Below are positions 41,010 through 50,037 of a stretch of 64,000 nt of DNA, piece after piece. Below the pieces are notes generated by a model. The model worked only from the letters and a program-made list of their open reading frames with translations, was not told the DNA's origin and did not search any database. Each line of letters starts with the position of its first letter. Position 1 is the stretch's first letter. The DNA comes from Dyella acidiphila. Its GTDB lineage: Bacteria > Pseudomonadota > Gammaproteobacteria > Xanthomonadales > Rhodanobacteraceae. A program made the position numbers and the translations under genes. The DNA is taken from contig NZ_JACZZA010000005.1 of assembly GCF_014863405.1 (NCBI RefSeq), forward strand, positions 1 to 64,000. The letters run 5' to 3'.

Positions 41010-41633
41010 TCAGGCCTGCGCCGGAATGCCAGTCTGGCGACGCATCAGAACGGTGAAGTCATCCACCACATACCCCGTCACCAGCTCCGCCGCCGGATCG
41101 AGCGTGCGACAAAACGCCAGAATCGCCTCCGGATCCTGCCCACACAGCACGCTGCCGGGCGGAAACACGCGCGCATCGAGCAGATTGAAGGCAATGCCGC
41201 GTTCGGCTGCATCCCACATCTGGCGGATCAGGTTGTACGGATACAGCGCATTGCTGCAGCGGTAGCTCATGGCGCCCGATGCCAGCACGTAGTCCACCGC
41301 CGGGAACACCGCATTGAGGATATCGGCCTGCACGAATCCGGTACGCGGCAAATGCCCATGACGGCGGCGCGCCTCCTCGATGAATTCCGGCATATGGTCG
41401 ATGCCGAGATAGGCGACATCGGCGAATCGCTGGTCCAGGAACGGCTTCAGGTCGCCGTAGCCGCATCCCAGGTCCAGCACCTTGCTGCCGCTCAGGTCGC
41501 CGACACGGGATAACGCATCGAATCGCAGGCGCTGGCTGTCGACGGTGCGCCAGCCCAATGCGCAGCGCCCGGGATCGCCGAGCCGACGGCGGTGGTATTG
41601 CAGTACGGCAGCCTTTTCGAGCAAGTGCATCAT
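41010..41633 (-). CDS. Class I SAM-dependent methyltransferase
   Basis: This 207-aa Rossmann-fold methyltransferase has motif I VLDLGCGYGDLKPFL (about 51-65), the acidic strand YLGIDHMPEFI (about 75-85) and VDYVLASGAMSYR for the motif IV region. It lies 27 bases behind the 65-aa peptide gene, inside the eCIS cargo end and in the same direction. Substrate is unknown. It may modify a structural or cargo protein, be a cargo itself, or be a bystander. No leader-like motif or export signal is seen at its N-terminus. Confidence 0.82.
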   Translation of the reverse strand: MMHLLEKAAVLQYHRRRLGDPGRCALGWRTVDSQRLRFDALSRVGDLSGSKVLDLGCGYGDLKPFLDQRFADVAYLGIDHMPEFIEEARRRHGHLPRTGFVQADILNAVFPAVDYVLASGAMSYRCSNALYPYNLIRQMWDAAERGIAFNLLDARVFPPGSVLCGQDPEAILAFCRTLDPAAELVTGYVVDDFTVLMRRQTGIPAQA

Positions 41634-41660
41634 GGAGGCGATCTCTGTTGCGCGAATGCG

Positions 41661-41858
41661 TTACTTGCCCTTGCCTTTCTTCGGCGGCGGCGCCTTGGCC
41701 TTCGGCTTGTCGTCGCCCTTCAGTTGCGCGATATGCGCCGCCTCGCCCGCCTGCCGCGGTGTGGCTGCCACCCTGCGCTGCAGCGCGCCGGCACCTGCGT
41801 TTTGTGCGGCTGCCGGTTCGGCGGCCAGTTTGGCTTGCATCGGCTTTGGCGTTTTCAT
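41661..41858 (-). CDS. Small eCIS cargo-leader-like peptide (65 aa)
   Basis: This short protein overlaps the GH18-like gene stop by 4 bases (ATGA) and has GGAG six bases before its ATG. Residues 27-47 (QRRVAATPRQAGEAAHIAQLK) match the leader-like stretch of the DUF4157 protein in pattern and spacing: basic pair, [ST]-P-R-Q, then Q-L nine residues on. The C-terminal third is a Lys/Pro-rich tail (KPKAKAPPPKKGKGK). It could be a leader whose toxin domain was lost, a basic accessory that travels with cargo, or an adaptor. Nothing enzymatic is visible. Confidence 0.7.
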   Translation of the reverse strand: MKTPKPMQAKLAAEPAAAQNAGAGALQRRVAATPRQAGEAAHIAQLKGDDKPKAKAPPPKKGKGK

Positions 41859-44335
41859 GGTCTCTCCACCCGTGGTTTGAGCATGTGATAGGCAACCGTG
41901 GCGATCAGCGCCACCAGCAACAGGGCCAGCAAGGCATTGCCCTGGCGCACCCGGACCAAGGCGGGATCGCCGGCCAGCAGCAGCGCGCCCAGCAGCAGGA
42001 ACGCGATCGCGCCAAGCAGCAAGCCCAGTTGGTAAGGCAGGCCGAGCTGGCGCATGCGGCAACTGGATTGGTAGATCAGGAAAGCGATCAACCACACCAC
42101 CAGCAGTGCTTCGGCGGCCATGCGCAGCGGCCAGCGGTATTCGCAGATCCAGCCATTCAATTGCTCTGCGCGCGGCGTGCGCGGCATAAAGCTGCCGCGG
42201 ATACGCGCGGCGGTCATCGTGCCCGGATCCTGCCCCAGCGTCGGTGCGGTCCAGAAGCCGGCACCGCCGAAGTTGTCGGAGGCGTAGGCGAGATCCTCGG
42301 CCAGCGCCTGTTCGGTGGAGGCACCGGTGGAAACGATCGGAATCACCCGGTGCAGCAAGATCCGGCACACTTCTTCGTCGATATCTTGGTTGTGGTCGAT
42401 GGCCGACACCACTTGTCGCATGCTGCGGTCGGTGGGCTGGGTGAGCAGCACCAGATAGCGCAGGGTGAGATTGGTGCTGCTGCGCACACGCGCGTTTTCG
42501 CTGGCCACGGTATCGCCCAACGGATCGATCGCCTCGGCCTGGTGCAGGTATTCGGCCATATGCTCGACCTGCCAGACCCCGCCCGCGGCGGTGAGGTCGG
42601 TATCGCGCAGCACGATGTTGAGCACGTATGGGCGCTGGCGTTTGCGCAGCTCGCTGATCAACGCCAACACTTGCTTGTTCAGATAGCGCGCGAACACCGG
42701 GCGCAAGGGATCGTCAGCCGCCGGCAACTGGTCCAGATACAGCGTCAGGCCATTCCCGTAGCGTTCGGTATTGGCAAATCCAGGCACCCAGGCATGACTG
42801 CGCGAAGCCAGGTCGGTGAGCGGCGTATCGATGAAGTTGGCCGCCTGCACGGCCAGGCGATTGGCGATGCGTGCGAGGTCGTCATCGCCGAGGTCTTTCA
42901 GGAAGTGCCAGTCGTTGTGATAAAGCGTGTAGTCGATGGCGGTGCGGTGTTGATGCGCTTCGCGGATAAAGCCGCTGTCCTGCGGTTGGCTCCAGTTCGG
43001 CTCGCGCAGGTCGCCGTTGTCCATGAACCACAGTCCGAATACGCTTACACGCGAGAGCAGGCTGAAATCCAATCGCTGCGGGCTGTCGCCGTTATGCCAG
43101 TACGGATAAAACCCGTAGATTTCGCCACTGAGCTGGCGCACGCAGCCGCAGCCCTTGCCGATCCATTGCGGCGCGGGCGGATTGAGCAACGAATACGACT
43201 GCCGCGCCTTGTCGATCAGCAGGGCACGCAGCGCCGGGCTCATCAGCCATTGCGGCACCTGCTTCCACGGCAGCGGGTCGGCCGGCACGTAGTCGTCCTG
43301 CCCGGCCAGCTTGCTCCAGTCGGGCGGGCAGTCTGCCTTGTCGAACGTCGGCGCGGGACGGCCCTGCTTGCTCGCTGCCGCCTCGACCAGCTCGTTGGAG
43401 AAATTGCACAAGCGCGTGTCGAGCGCAGCGGTAAACAATTCTCGCTCCGGATACTCCACGCCAAGCAGCGGTTGCAGCAGGCGCTGGAATTGCGCCTGCG
43501 CATCGGCCTCGATGGCGGGATCCGCCGGCTGCCTGGCGTCCTGGGCGGGCGCGCTGTCCTGGTCATCATCTTTGGCGGAGTCGTCCTTGGGTGTGCTGTT
43601 TTTGGATGCGCCACTGTCGCTCACCGCGTTGTTGTTGGCGGAGTCGTCCTTGCCGGCCGGCGCATCCTTGTCGTTGCCGTCGGGGTCATCCGCCGGTGCT
43701 TCGGCACCGGCCGTAGCGGCGCTGGCGGACATCTGCTTGAGCATGGCAAGCACGTCCTTGTCCTTGAAAATCGACGCGCTCAGCGCATACACGTCCATCG
43801 CCGATTGCGGCGACGACGGCGCCGCCAGCGTGTCGGACAGCGGCAGCGTGGACAGCGGCGTGGGTGGCAAGGGCTTGGGTGCGGGTTTCGGTGCCGGCGG
43901 CGGCGGTGGCAAGGGCTTGGGCGCGGGCAGCGGTTTCGGTGCCGGTGCAGGCGCCGGTTGCCACGGTGCTGTGATGGCCAGCTTGTAGGTCTGCTGTGCT
44001 GTGCAGCCATGCTGGTCGCGTACACCGGCCACGAACACTGCGATCAGCGGCAGCGAACTGGGCATGCCGGACAACACGCCACTGCTGCTGATCGCGATGC
44101 CTGGCGGCAGGCTGCCGGCGTGATAGGTATACGGCGGCGCGCCACCGTTGGCGTGCAAGGTGTACTGGTAAGGCTGGCCGACCGTGCCGGGCGGCAGGGT
44201 CACCACACTGCTGCCAAGCTGCAGGGGCTGCATGCCAGCGCAAGACACGGCATGCGCCACGTTCGGCACGGCGACCAGCAGCAGTCCACAACAGCGCAAG
44301 AGCATGGAAACGACGGCATGCGCGAACGGCTTCAT
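41855..44335 (-). CDS. Membrane-anchored GH18-like eCIS-associated protein
   Basis: This 826-aa protein has a signal peptide (MKPFAHAVVSMLLRCCGLL to AHAVS) and a putative Ig (He_PIG) domain GTVGQPYQYTLHANGG to GVLSGMPSS (about 50-95). A Pro/Lys-rich stretch, an Asp/Ser-rich linker (about 220-270) and a chitinase-like TIM-barrel region opening at GEIYGFYPYWHNGD follow. Three hydrophobic segments lie at the C-terminus (ALLVVWLIAFLIYQ; LLLGAIAFLLLGALLLAG; ALLALLLVALIATVAY). The strand that normally bears the GH18 DxxDxDxE acid reads GNGLTLYLDQLP, so the catalytic Glu seems absent. Overlaps of 4 bases on both sides place it firmly in the eCIS operon. A role in envelope attachment or release of the particle is an inference. 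Confidence 0.72.
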   Translation of the reverse strand: MKPFAHAVVSMLLRCCGLLLVAVPNVAHAVSCAGMQPLQLGSSVVTLPPGTVGQPYQYTLHANGGAPPYTYHAGSLPPGIAISSSGVLSGMPSSLPLIAVFVAGVRDQHGCTAQQTYKLAITAPWQPAPAPAPKPLPAPKPLPPPPPAPKPAPKPLPPTPLSTLPLSDTLAAPSSPQSAMDVYALSASIFKDKDVLAMLKQMSASAATAGAEAPADDPDGNDKDAPAGKDDSANNNAVSDSGASKNSTPKDDSAKDDDQDSAPAQDARQPADPAIEADAQAQFQRLLQPLLGVEYPERELFTAALDTRLCNFSNELVEAAASKQGRPAPTFDKADCPPDWSKLAGQDDYVPADPLPWKQVPQWLMSPALRALLIDKARQSYSLLNPPAPQWIGKGCGCVRQLSGEIYGFYPYWHNGDSPQRLDFSLLSRVSVFGLWFMDNGDLREPNWSQPQDSGFIREAHQHRTAIDYTLYHNDWHFLKDLGDDDLARIANRLAVQAANFIDTPLTDLASRSHAWVPGFANTERYGNGLTLYLDQLPAADDPLRPVFARYLNKQVLALISELRKRQRPYVLNIVLRDTDLTAAGGVWQVEHMAEYLHQAEAIDPLGDTVASENARVRSSTNLTLRYLVLLTQPTDRSMRQVVSAIDHNQDIDEEVCRILLHRVIPIVSTGASTEQALAEDLAYASDNFGGAGFWTAPTLGQDPGTMTAARIRGSFMPRTPRAEQLNGWICEYRWPLRMAAEALLVVWLIAFLIYQSSCRMRQLGLPYQLGLLLGAIAFLLLGALLLAGDPALVRVRQGNALLALLLVALIATVAYHMLKPRVERP

Positions 44336-45693
44336 CCCACCGTCCTCCCTTCCTTGCCCAGTTCCTTGGCCAGGGCGCTGCGCAGATGCGCCGTACCGAT
44401 CTGGTTCGCGCCGCTGCGCGCGGCCTGCAGCACGGCGAAGCGCAGCACGTTCACGATCGCGCCGCCGGACAGCACATGCTGCTCGGCAATCGCTTCCAGG
44501 TCGACCTCGGGCGCTACGCGCGCAACCTGCGGCAACAGGCTGCGCCATAGCCGCAGGCGCTGCTCGGCATCGGGCATCGGGAAATACACCATCGATTGGA
44601 ACCTGCGTGAAAACGCCTCGTCGAGATTGCCGCGCAGATTGCTGGCCAGGATCACCACGCCGGGAAAATCCTCCACCCGCTGCAGCAGATAAGCGATTTC
44701 CTGGTTGGCGTGCCGATCGTTGCTGTTTTGCACGGCGGCGCGTTTGCCGAACAGCGCATCGGCTTCGTCGAAGAACAACACCCAGTGCCGGTGTTGCGCC
44801 TGATCGAACACGCGCGCCAGATTCTTCTCGGTTTCGCCGATGTATTTGGACACCACCATCGACAAGTCGATGCGATAGACATCCACCCCGGCGCTTTGTC
44901 CAAGCAAGGTGGCGGTAAGCGTCTTGCCGGTACCGGGCGGTCCGTAGAACAGGCTGCGATAGCCGGGTTTGACCGTGCGCGCCAACCCCCAGTCCTGCAT
45001 CAGTGCCGCGCCCTGCTCCATCCAGGTCTGGATCACCGCGATCTCGTCCATCACCGAGGGTGTCAGCACCAGGTCTGCCCAGCTCAGCGCAGTGGTGATG
45101 CGCTTGGCCGGAAACTGGATGTTGTAGTCGGGCTTGTGCGCCACCCCGGTCTGCAGGCGTTGCAGTGTCTCCGCGCCTACGCCGAGCGCGCCGCTGAGCT
45201 GCGGCTCGTTACCGGCCGCTTCGCAATCCAGGCGCAGGATGTCGCGCACGATAAACGGATGCTGCGGATCGAACAGGTCGACCAGGGCAATGCGCCGCGC
45301 CAGGTCGTCGCCGGCCACCAGGAACGCCGCGGTTTCGCCGGTAGGCAGAAAGCCGCCGTGGCGCTGCGCCTTCCAGCCGCCGAATTCGGTGAAGCCGCGA
45401 TCGAGGTTCTGGTTGCGCACAAACAGCAGATCGAGTGCACCGGGGCGCAAATGCGGTGCCAACGCCAGCGCCAGCACGGCACGCTCGGCCGGTTGTAGCG
45501 CCAGCTCGCTCACCAGTTCGTCCAGGGCACTGCCCTCCGGCAGCGACGGCGGCGGCGGCGCGGCATCGAAGCCCTGTGCGTGTTGCTGGAAATGCTGCTC
45601 CAGCCGCAGATTGAGCACGGCATCCAGCCAGTCCAGCTCCTGGCTGAGTGCGGCGGCGTGCAGTGCGTAGCGATCGTCAACGCCAGTCGACAT
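44332..45693 (-). CDS. eCIS AAA+ ATPase (Afp15-like)
   Basis: This 453-aa cytoplasmic ATPase has a Walker A of GPPGTGKT (251-258), a Walker B of WVLFFDEAD (304-312), sensor-1 Asn in VILASNLRGN, and an arginine finger in DEAFSRRFQ. A helical N-terminal domain of about 200 residues precedes the core. An AAA+ ATPase next to the tape-measure gene is a defining eCIS feature; it is thought to help assembly or cargo loading. The start overlaps the tape-measure stop by 17 bases, and the end overlaps the GH18-like start by 4. Confidence 0.9.
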   Translation of the reverse strand: MSTGVDDRYALHAAALSQELDWLDAVLNLRLEQHFQQHAQGFDAAPPPPSLPEGSALDELVSELALQPAERAVLALALAPHLRPGALDLLFVRNQNLDRGFTEFGGWKAQRHGGFLPTGETAAFLVAGDDLARRIALVDLFDPQHPFIVRDILRLDCEAAGNEPQLSGALGVGAETLQRLQTGVAHKPDYNIQFPAKRITTALSWADLVLTPSVMDEIAVIQTWMEQGAALMQDWGLARTVKPGYRSLFYGPPGTGKTLTATLLGQSAGVDVYRIDLSMVVSKYIGETEKNLARVFDQAQHRHWVLFFDEADALFGKRAAVQNSNDRHANQEIAYLLQRVEDFPGVVILASNLRGNLDEAFSRRFQSMVYFPMPDAEQRLRLWRSLLPQVARVAPEVDLEAIAEQHVLSGGAIVNVLRFAVLQAARSGANQIGTAHLRSALAKELGKEGRTVG

Positions 45694-47521
45694 GGATCGC
45701 CCCTTTCATCCACGGCAGCTTGATGGTGCTGTAGCCCCACGGCAGCCGGTCCAGCAGCACGTCGAAAGACAGCGGCTGCACTTTCATGCGCCAATGCTCG
45801 CCTTCGTAGGATTCGTGCTCGACCAGACGACCGATGCGGCGCAAAAAAGTTTGCTGCAGACCTTCCGGCGACGTGCTGCCCAGACCCTTCCAATGCAGGA
45901 TCACCGCGGCCAGCAGGCTGTCGAGCACCGGCTTGATTTCATCCAGCGATCCGGCCGGCGGCAGCGGCTCTTCGATCGAGGCACCGCAGAGCAATTTGTT
46001 GAGCACCCATTCGTGCTCTTCGCTGCCGGTATGGCCGTCGCTGAGATAGACCAGACAATGCACGGCGCGCTGACGCGCCGCTTCATTCACAAAAGCATTG
46101 CCGTCCAGCAAGCCGAGTGTCCTGAACAGATGCGGGGTAAAGTTAGCCAGCAAAACCAGGCCAGCATTGGCGATATAGATCGCTTCGTTGTCGGGGTGAT
46201 CGTCGGCGGGCGAAACCGTGCCGTCGCTGTTGCGGCGATTGCGCAGCTGCGGTCGTTCGCCGTGCATGGGCCGCCTGGTCGAGCGGCCCCGATCGTCCAG
46301 AACATCCACGCTGTCTTCTGCACCGGACCGCACCAGCGCGAGCAAGGCGTTGTTCCATACCTGTTGCCAGGCGACATGATCCTGCGGCACACGTTCGGCC
46401 TCATGCAGATAGGCCACGCTGTAGTCGAGCACATACAGCTGCAGCGGCGACAAACCCAGGCCGGCCGCGCGCACTGCCGGATCGTACTGATGCAGCAGCG
46501 CGAACTGGCGCAGCGATTCCTGCCATGCGGCAGTGAGCACCACGTCGCTGGCCTGCTCGCCGGCAGCGCTTTCGCTGGCGGCATGCTGTTGCGATGTGCG
46601 CGCATCGCTGCGCTGGGTATGCGACCGCTCACCGAGCAGACGCGCCTGCACACCCAACAGCAGGTTGCGCTGCAAACCGGTGCTGGCCCAGGCCGGCGAT
46701 GCAGCATCCAGCCAGTCACCGAGCTGCGATGCGCCGCTCTCGCCCAGCTGCGCCAGCAAGCTATTGCCCACGGCACTGAGCAGGCGTTGCATGCGCGCCA
46801 CACCCAGGGCGCTGCTGCCCTGTCCCCATAGCGCCTGCAGCCCGGCCACGCGCCAGGCCTGACGCACCTGCGCCAGCTGGTAGGCACTCAAGCGCCCTTG
46901 TGCGCGCAGCGGTTCCAGCACGGCGTCGTCCAGCTGATCGAGCGCCTGCGCGAGTTCACTGTGGCGCAGCGCCAGCAAGGCCTGCAAACCGTGGCATGGC
47001 GTGATGTGGCTGAGCCGGCGCAAGCTGCGATCGGCATGCGGCAAACGCTGCAGGGCGGGCCACAGGCGCGGGCCGGTTTGCCGCGCCAGGCGCGCCAGCC
47101 AGTCGGCCATGCCGCCACTGGCCAGCGGCGGCATCGACCAGTGCAGCCGGCCGTGTTCGAGGTAATACAGGAATTGCTCCAGCTCGCGCTCCTGCGCACG
47201 GCCGATGCGCAACGCGGTCGGCGCGCGTACGCGCAACGCCGTGTCCTGCTGACGCAGACGGCGCAGCTCGGTATCCAGCACCTGTTCCAGCCTGTGCGCC
47301 AGTTCGTCGGCATGCGTATCGGCAGCCAGCTTGCCCAGGTCGATCTGCAGCTGGTCGATGCGCCACACCTCGCCCTGCGCTGACAACTGGTCGAACACGT
47401 TTTCCAGCACGCGCGCGCCGGGACCGTGCAGAAAGGCACTGATGCTCTGCTGCGCCAGCGCCGGTTGCCGCTCGCTGCCGCGGCAGTGCCATTCCAGCGT
47501 CTCGATCACGTGGCGGCTCAT
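45677..47521 (-). CDS. eCIS tape-measure protein (Afp14-like)
   Basis: This 614-aa protein opens MSRHVIETLEWHCRGSER, with the CIS tape-measure pattern of a short strand followed by RIDQLQIDLGKLA (about 46-58). Long Leu/Gln-rich helical stretches follow, then the C-terminal WRMKVQPLSFDVLLDRLPWG and ILLANFTPHLFRTLGLL-like blocks typical of this family. It probably sets particle length inside the tube. ATG 47521 overlaps the upstream stop by 4 bases; the longer in-frame opening has no family character. Confidence 0.85.
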   Translation of the reverse strand: MSRHVIETLEWHCRGSERQPALAQQSISAFLHGPGARVLENVFDQLSAQGEVWRIDQLQIDLGKLAADTHADELAHRLEQVLDTELRRLRQQDTALRVRAPTALRIGRAQERELEQFLYYLEHGRLHWSMPPLASGGMADWLARLARQTGPRLWPALQRLPHADRSLRRLSHITPCHGLQALLALRHSELAQALDQLDDAVLEPLRAQGRLSAYQLAQVRQAWRVAGLQALWGQGSSALGVARMQRLLSAVGNSLLAQLGESGASQLGDWLDAASPAWASTGLQRNLLLGVQARLLGERSHTQRSDARTSQQHAASESAAGEQASDVVLTAAWQESLRQFALLHQYDPAVRAAGLGLSPLQLYVLDYSVAYLHEAERVPQDHVAWQQVWNNALLALVRSGAEDSVDVLDDRGRSTRRPMHGERPQLRNRRNSDGTVSPADDHPDNEAIYIANAGLVLLANFTPHLFRTLGLLDGNAFVNEAARQRAVHCLVYLSDGHTGSEEHEWVLNKLLCGASIEEPLPPAGSLDEIKPVLDSLLAAVILHWKGLGSTSPEGLQQTFLRRIGRLVEHESYEGEHWRMKVQPLSFDVLLDRLPWGYSTIKLPWMKGAIHVDWR

Positions 47522-50037
47522 GCACCCGCCTCCGGACTGTCGGCACCCAGATGTCGCCACAACAGCCAGCGCAGCATGCGGGTCCAGTCTTCCAGCCGGT
47601 GGGTAGCGGCATCTGCGCCATCCGCGGCAAGCATGGCGGCGCAATGCAGCTGTTTGGCTTCCAGCCACGCCGCATAGCAGCGCTCGAAACGCTGCATCGC
47701 CGCGGCATCCAGCCACAAGGTCTGGATGCGCAGATGCGCGGGCGCGTTGAGCGCCAGGGTTTCCTGCGCGACGCGACGAAACGATGCATCGTGTCCGCGC
47801 GCGGTCCAGGCCGGGAATACCGCGGTAAGGCGGTAGGCGTAGAAATCGTCGGTGATATCCGGATCGCTGCCAGCCAGCGGTCGCAGCAGCACATGCTCAA
47901 GCACATGCATGCCTTCGCATTCCAATTGCAGGCGGCAGGCGAATTCATGCAGGCAGATCGCCGCCGCTTCCGCCGGTACGCGATTCGAGCGCAGGCGCAG
48001 GCGCCAGCAGCTCTGCTTATCGTCGCCACCCAGCCAGACCGAGCCGGCGTCGATATGCCGGTAACGCTCTGCATGCACCGCGCTGCGCAGCAGGGCCGGC
48101 GGCAACGCATGTGGATCCAGGTCGGAGAAATGCAGGGCCAGTGCGCGTGCGGCGCTGGCCAAGTCCGTACCCATGCCGTCGACCACGCGGCGGCGGCGCG
48201 GACTCCACAGCGTGGGCGGCTGCAGCGACGAAGGCAATTTGTCGGTGTCACCCGGCACATGGTTTTCGGCCGCCAGGGCGAGCTTGGCATCGCGCAGCGG
48301 CGCCATCAGCAAACGGCTGTGCCGGTACTTGAAGGCCAGCAGCAGGCTTACACGCTGCTGCAGGGCCGAGGTGTTGTTGCGCCGCCCGAGGGAGCGGCGG
48401 CTGTAGTCGATCGCGCCGTAGCGATCACGGGTAAGCGCCGCCACACAGCGCAGCATCAATCGCTTCTGCTCGAACAAATGCACCGGCCACAGCGCGGCGC
48501 TGAAATACCAGCCGAATGGGCGGATGCTGCCCTGCCAGCAGCCTTCGCCATACAGCGCCAGCAAATGATCGAGTACGCGCCCGCGCCGCTCCAGCGTGGC
48601 ATCCGCCGCCGCGAACACCGCTTCGCGCACCTGTTCGCGGCCACTGACATAGAGCTCGCCCAGGTCGGGAATATGCTCCTCGCCCAGCACCTCCCAGGCA
48701 TAGCTGGCGCGCGGCTGCGGGCGGGTGGTGTACAGCTCGCGCAGGTAATGGGTCTGCGCATGGCCGTGCGCCAGCCATTGTTCCAGCAGCGCCAGGTAGG
48801 CGCGCAATTGCGCGGCATCGGCGGCGTCGGCCGCATTCATGGTCAGGTCGAAGCGTTCGCGGTAAATGCGCGGCAATTGCCGGAACAGCGATACGTAGAC
48901 ATCCGGCGACAGGTACTGGCCTTGCGGCCGCAGCAAGGGCGAACCCGCCATCTCCGGTGCACTGTCGGCAGCCGCGCGTCCACCGGTATTGCGGCGCAGA
49001 TCGTCCAGGCGATGCAGCAATGCATCTTCGGCTACGCCAATCGGGTTGCCGCGCCGCTTGATCTGCCATGCCTGCATCGCCTCGTGCCGATCCGGCCAGC
49101 GCAAACGCAAGACCCAGCCGTCGCCGCGGCGCGGCAAGGCGCCGCCGGAACTGTCCAGGCCGTCCGCCTTGAGGCTGATGCCGCTGACTTCGGCGACGCC
49201 TTCCACGGTCAGCGCAAGGCGCGCCAGATCGCCGAAATACACCCGGCTGTCCAGGTCGCGCTCCAGGCTGCCGGTATCGATCCAGCCCAGGCGCAAGCGC
49301 GGGCCGTCCAGCAGCTCGGCCAGCGCACTGCCTGCGTCTTGCGCGTTGAGGCGCTCCATCAGCGAATGGCGCCGCGGTGCCGCATCGACATGTTCGGCAC
49401 ATAGCGCAACTACGTCGGCGAGGATTTCTTCCGGCGCACGTACGCCCTCGATATTCAGATCGAGCTGCAGCGTGCACCAGCACGGCTGCAACACGTCGGG
49501 CCAGGCTTGCAGATCTTCGCCGAGGTTGCGTTGCGCCCAATAGGCGCGCGCTGCGGCGGCATGAGCGCTGTCGGCCTGCTCGGTGATCACTTCCATGCTC
49601 ATGTGCCACAGACCGTTGCCGGCCGGCATATCGGCATGCGCCTGCAACGCGCCCGGCACGCGGTCGAGCAGCCAGCGCATATAGTCCATGCGGGTGCAGG
49701 CGCGGCTGGGCAGGATTTCCTCGGCGGCGTGCAGTCCCACGCTGCGGTAGTGGATGCGGCCGTCCGGTGCGGCGAGCAAGTCCAGCAAGGGCTGCTGCGC
49801 ACCGAACAGATCTTCGGTCAACGCAAAGCACAACGCATCGAGCAAGGTGACGCCGGGATCGTGGTAGTTGTAGTCGGTCCAGTGCTCGCCGCTGAGCGAT
49901 TGCAGCGCTGCGAGCGCCTTGGCGCGCAAGGCTTCGTAGGCGAATGGATCGTCGCCGCGATGCCGTTCGATCACCGCCGGCAACGGCGCGGCGAACGCAG
50001 GCGGGAGACCCGTACCGGCTTCGATCCGCGCGTTCAT
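47518..50037 (-). CDS. eCIS baseplate protein (Afp12-like, gp6/J family)
   Basis: This 839-aa structural protein carries the baseplate-wedge signature DYNYHDPGVTLLDALCFALT (about 55-74), which is the DPGxTLL motif of J-like wedge proteins. It lies directly behind the fibre-like gene and before the tape measure, as Afp12 does. A long C-terminal part without hydrophobic segments probably forms the second wedge subunit. ATG 50037 overlaps the upstream stop by 4 bases. Confidence 0.83.
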   Translation of the reverse strand: MNARIEAGTGLPPAFAAPLPAVIERHRGDDPFAYEALRAKALAALQSLSGEHWTDYNYHDPGVTLLDALCFALTEDLFGAQQPLLDLLAAPDGRIHYRSVGLHAAEEILPSRACTRMDYMRWLLDRVPGALQAHADMPAGNGLWHMSMEVITEQADSAHAAAARAYWAQRNLGEDLQAWPDVLQPCWCTLQLDLNIEGVRAPEEILADVVALCAEHVDAAPRRHSLMERLNAQDAGSALAELLDGPRLRLGWIDTGSLERDLDSRVYFGDLARLALTVEGVAEVSGISLKADGLDSSGGALPRRGDGWVLRLRWPDRHEAMQAWQIKRRGNPIGVAEDALLHRLDDLRRNTGGRAAADSAPEMAGSPLLRPQGQYLSPDVYVSLFRQLPRIYRERFDLTMNAADAADAAQLRAYLALLEQWLAHGHAQTHYLRELYTTRPQPRASYAWEVLGEEHIPDLGELYVSGREQVREAVFAAADATLERRGRVLDHLLALYGEGCWQGSIRPFGWYFSAALWPVHLFEQKRLMLRCVAALTRDRYGAIDYSRRSLGRRNNTSALQQRVSLLLAFKYRHSRLLMAPLRDAKLALAAENHVPGDTDKLPSSLQPPTLWSPRRRRVVDGMGTDLASAARALALHFSDLDPHALPPALLRSAVHAERYRHIDAGSVWLGGDDKQSCWRLRLRSNRVPAEAAAICLHEFACRLQLECEGMHVLEHVLLRPLAGSDPDITDDFYAYRLTAVFPAWTARGHDASFRRVAQETLALNAPAHLRIQTLWLDAAAMQRFERCYAAWLEAKQLHCAAMLAADGADAATHRLEDWTRMLRWLLWRHLGADSPEAGA

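Noticed and set aside
41558-44692. 1044-aa open frame on the + strand opposite the GH18-like gene
   Set aside because: It is antisense to genes with overlapping starts and stops and good RBSs. Composition is Arg/Gln/His-rich and it has no domain signature.
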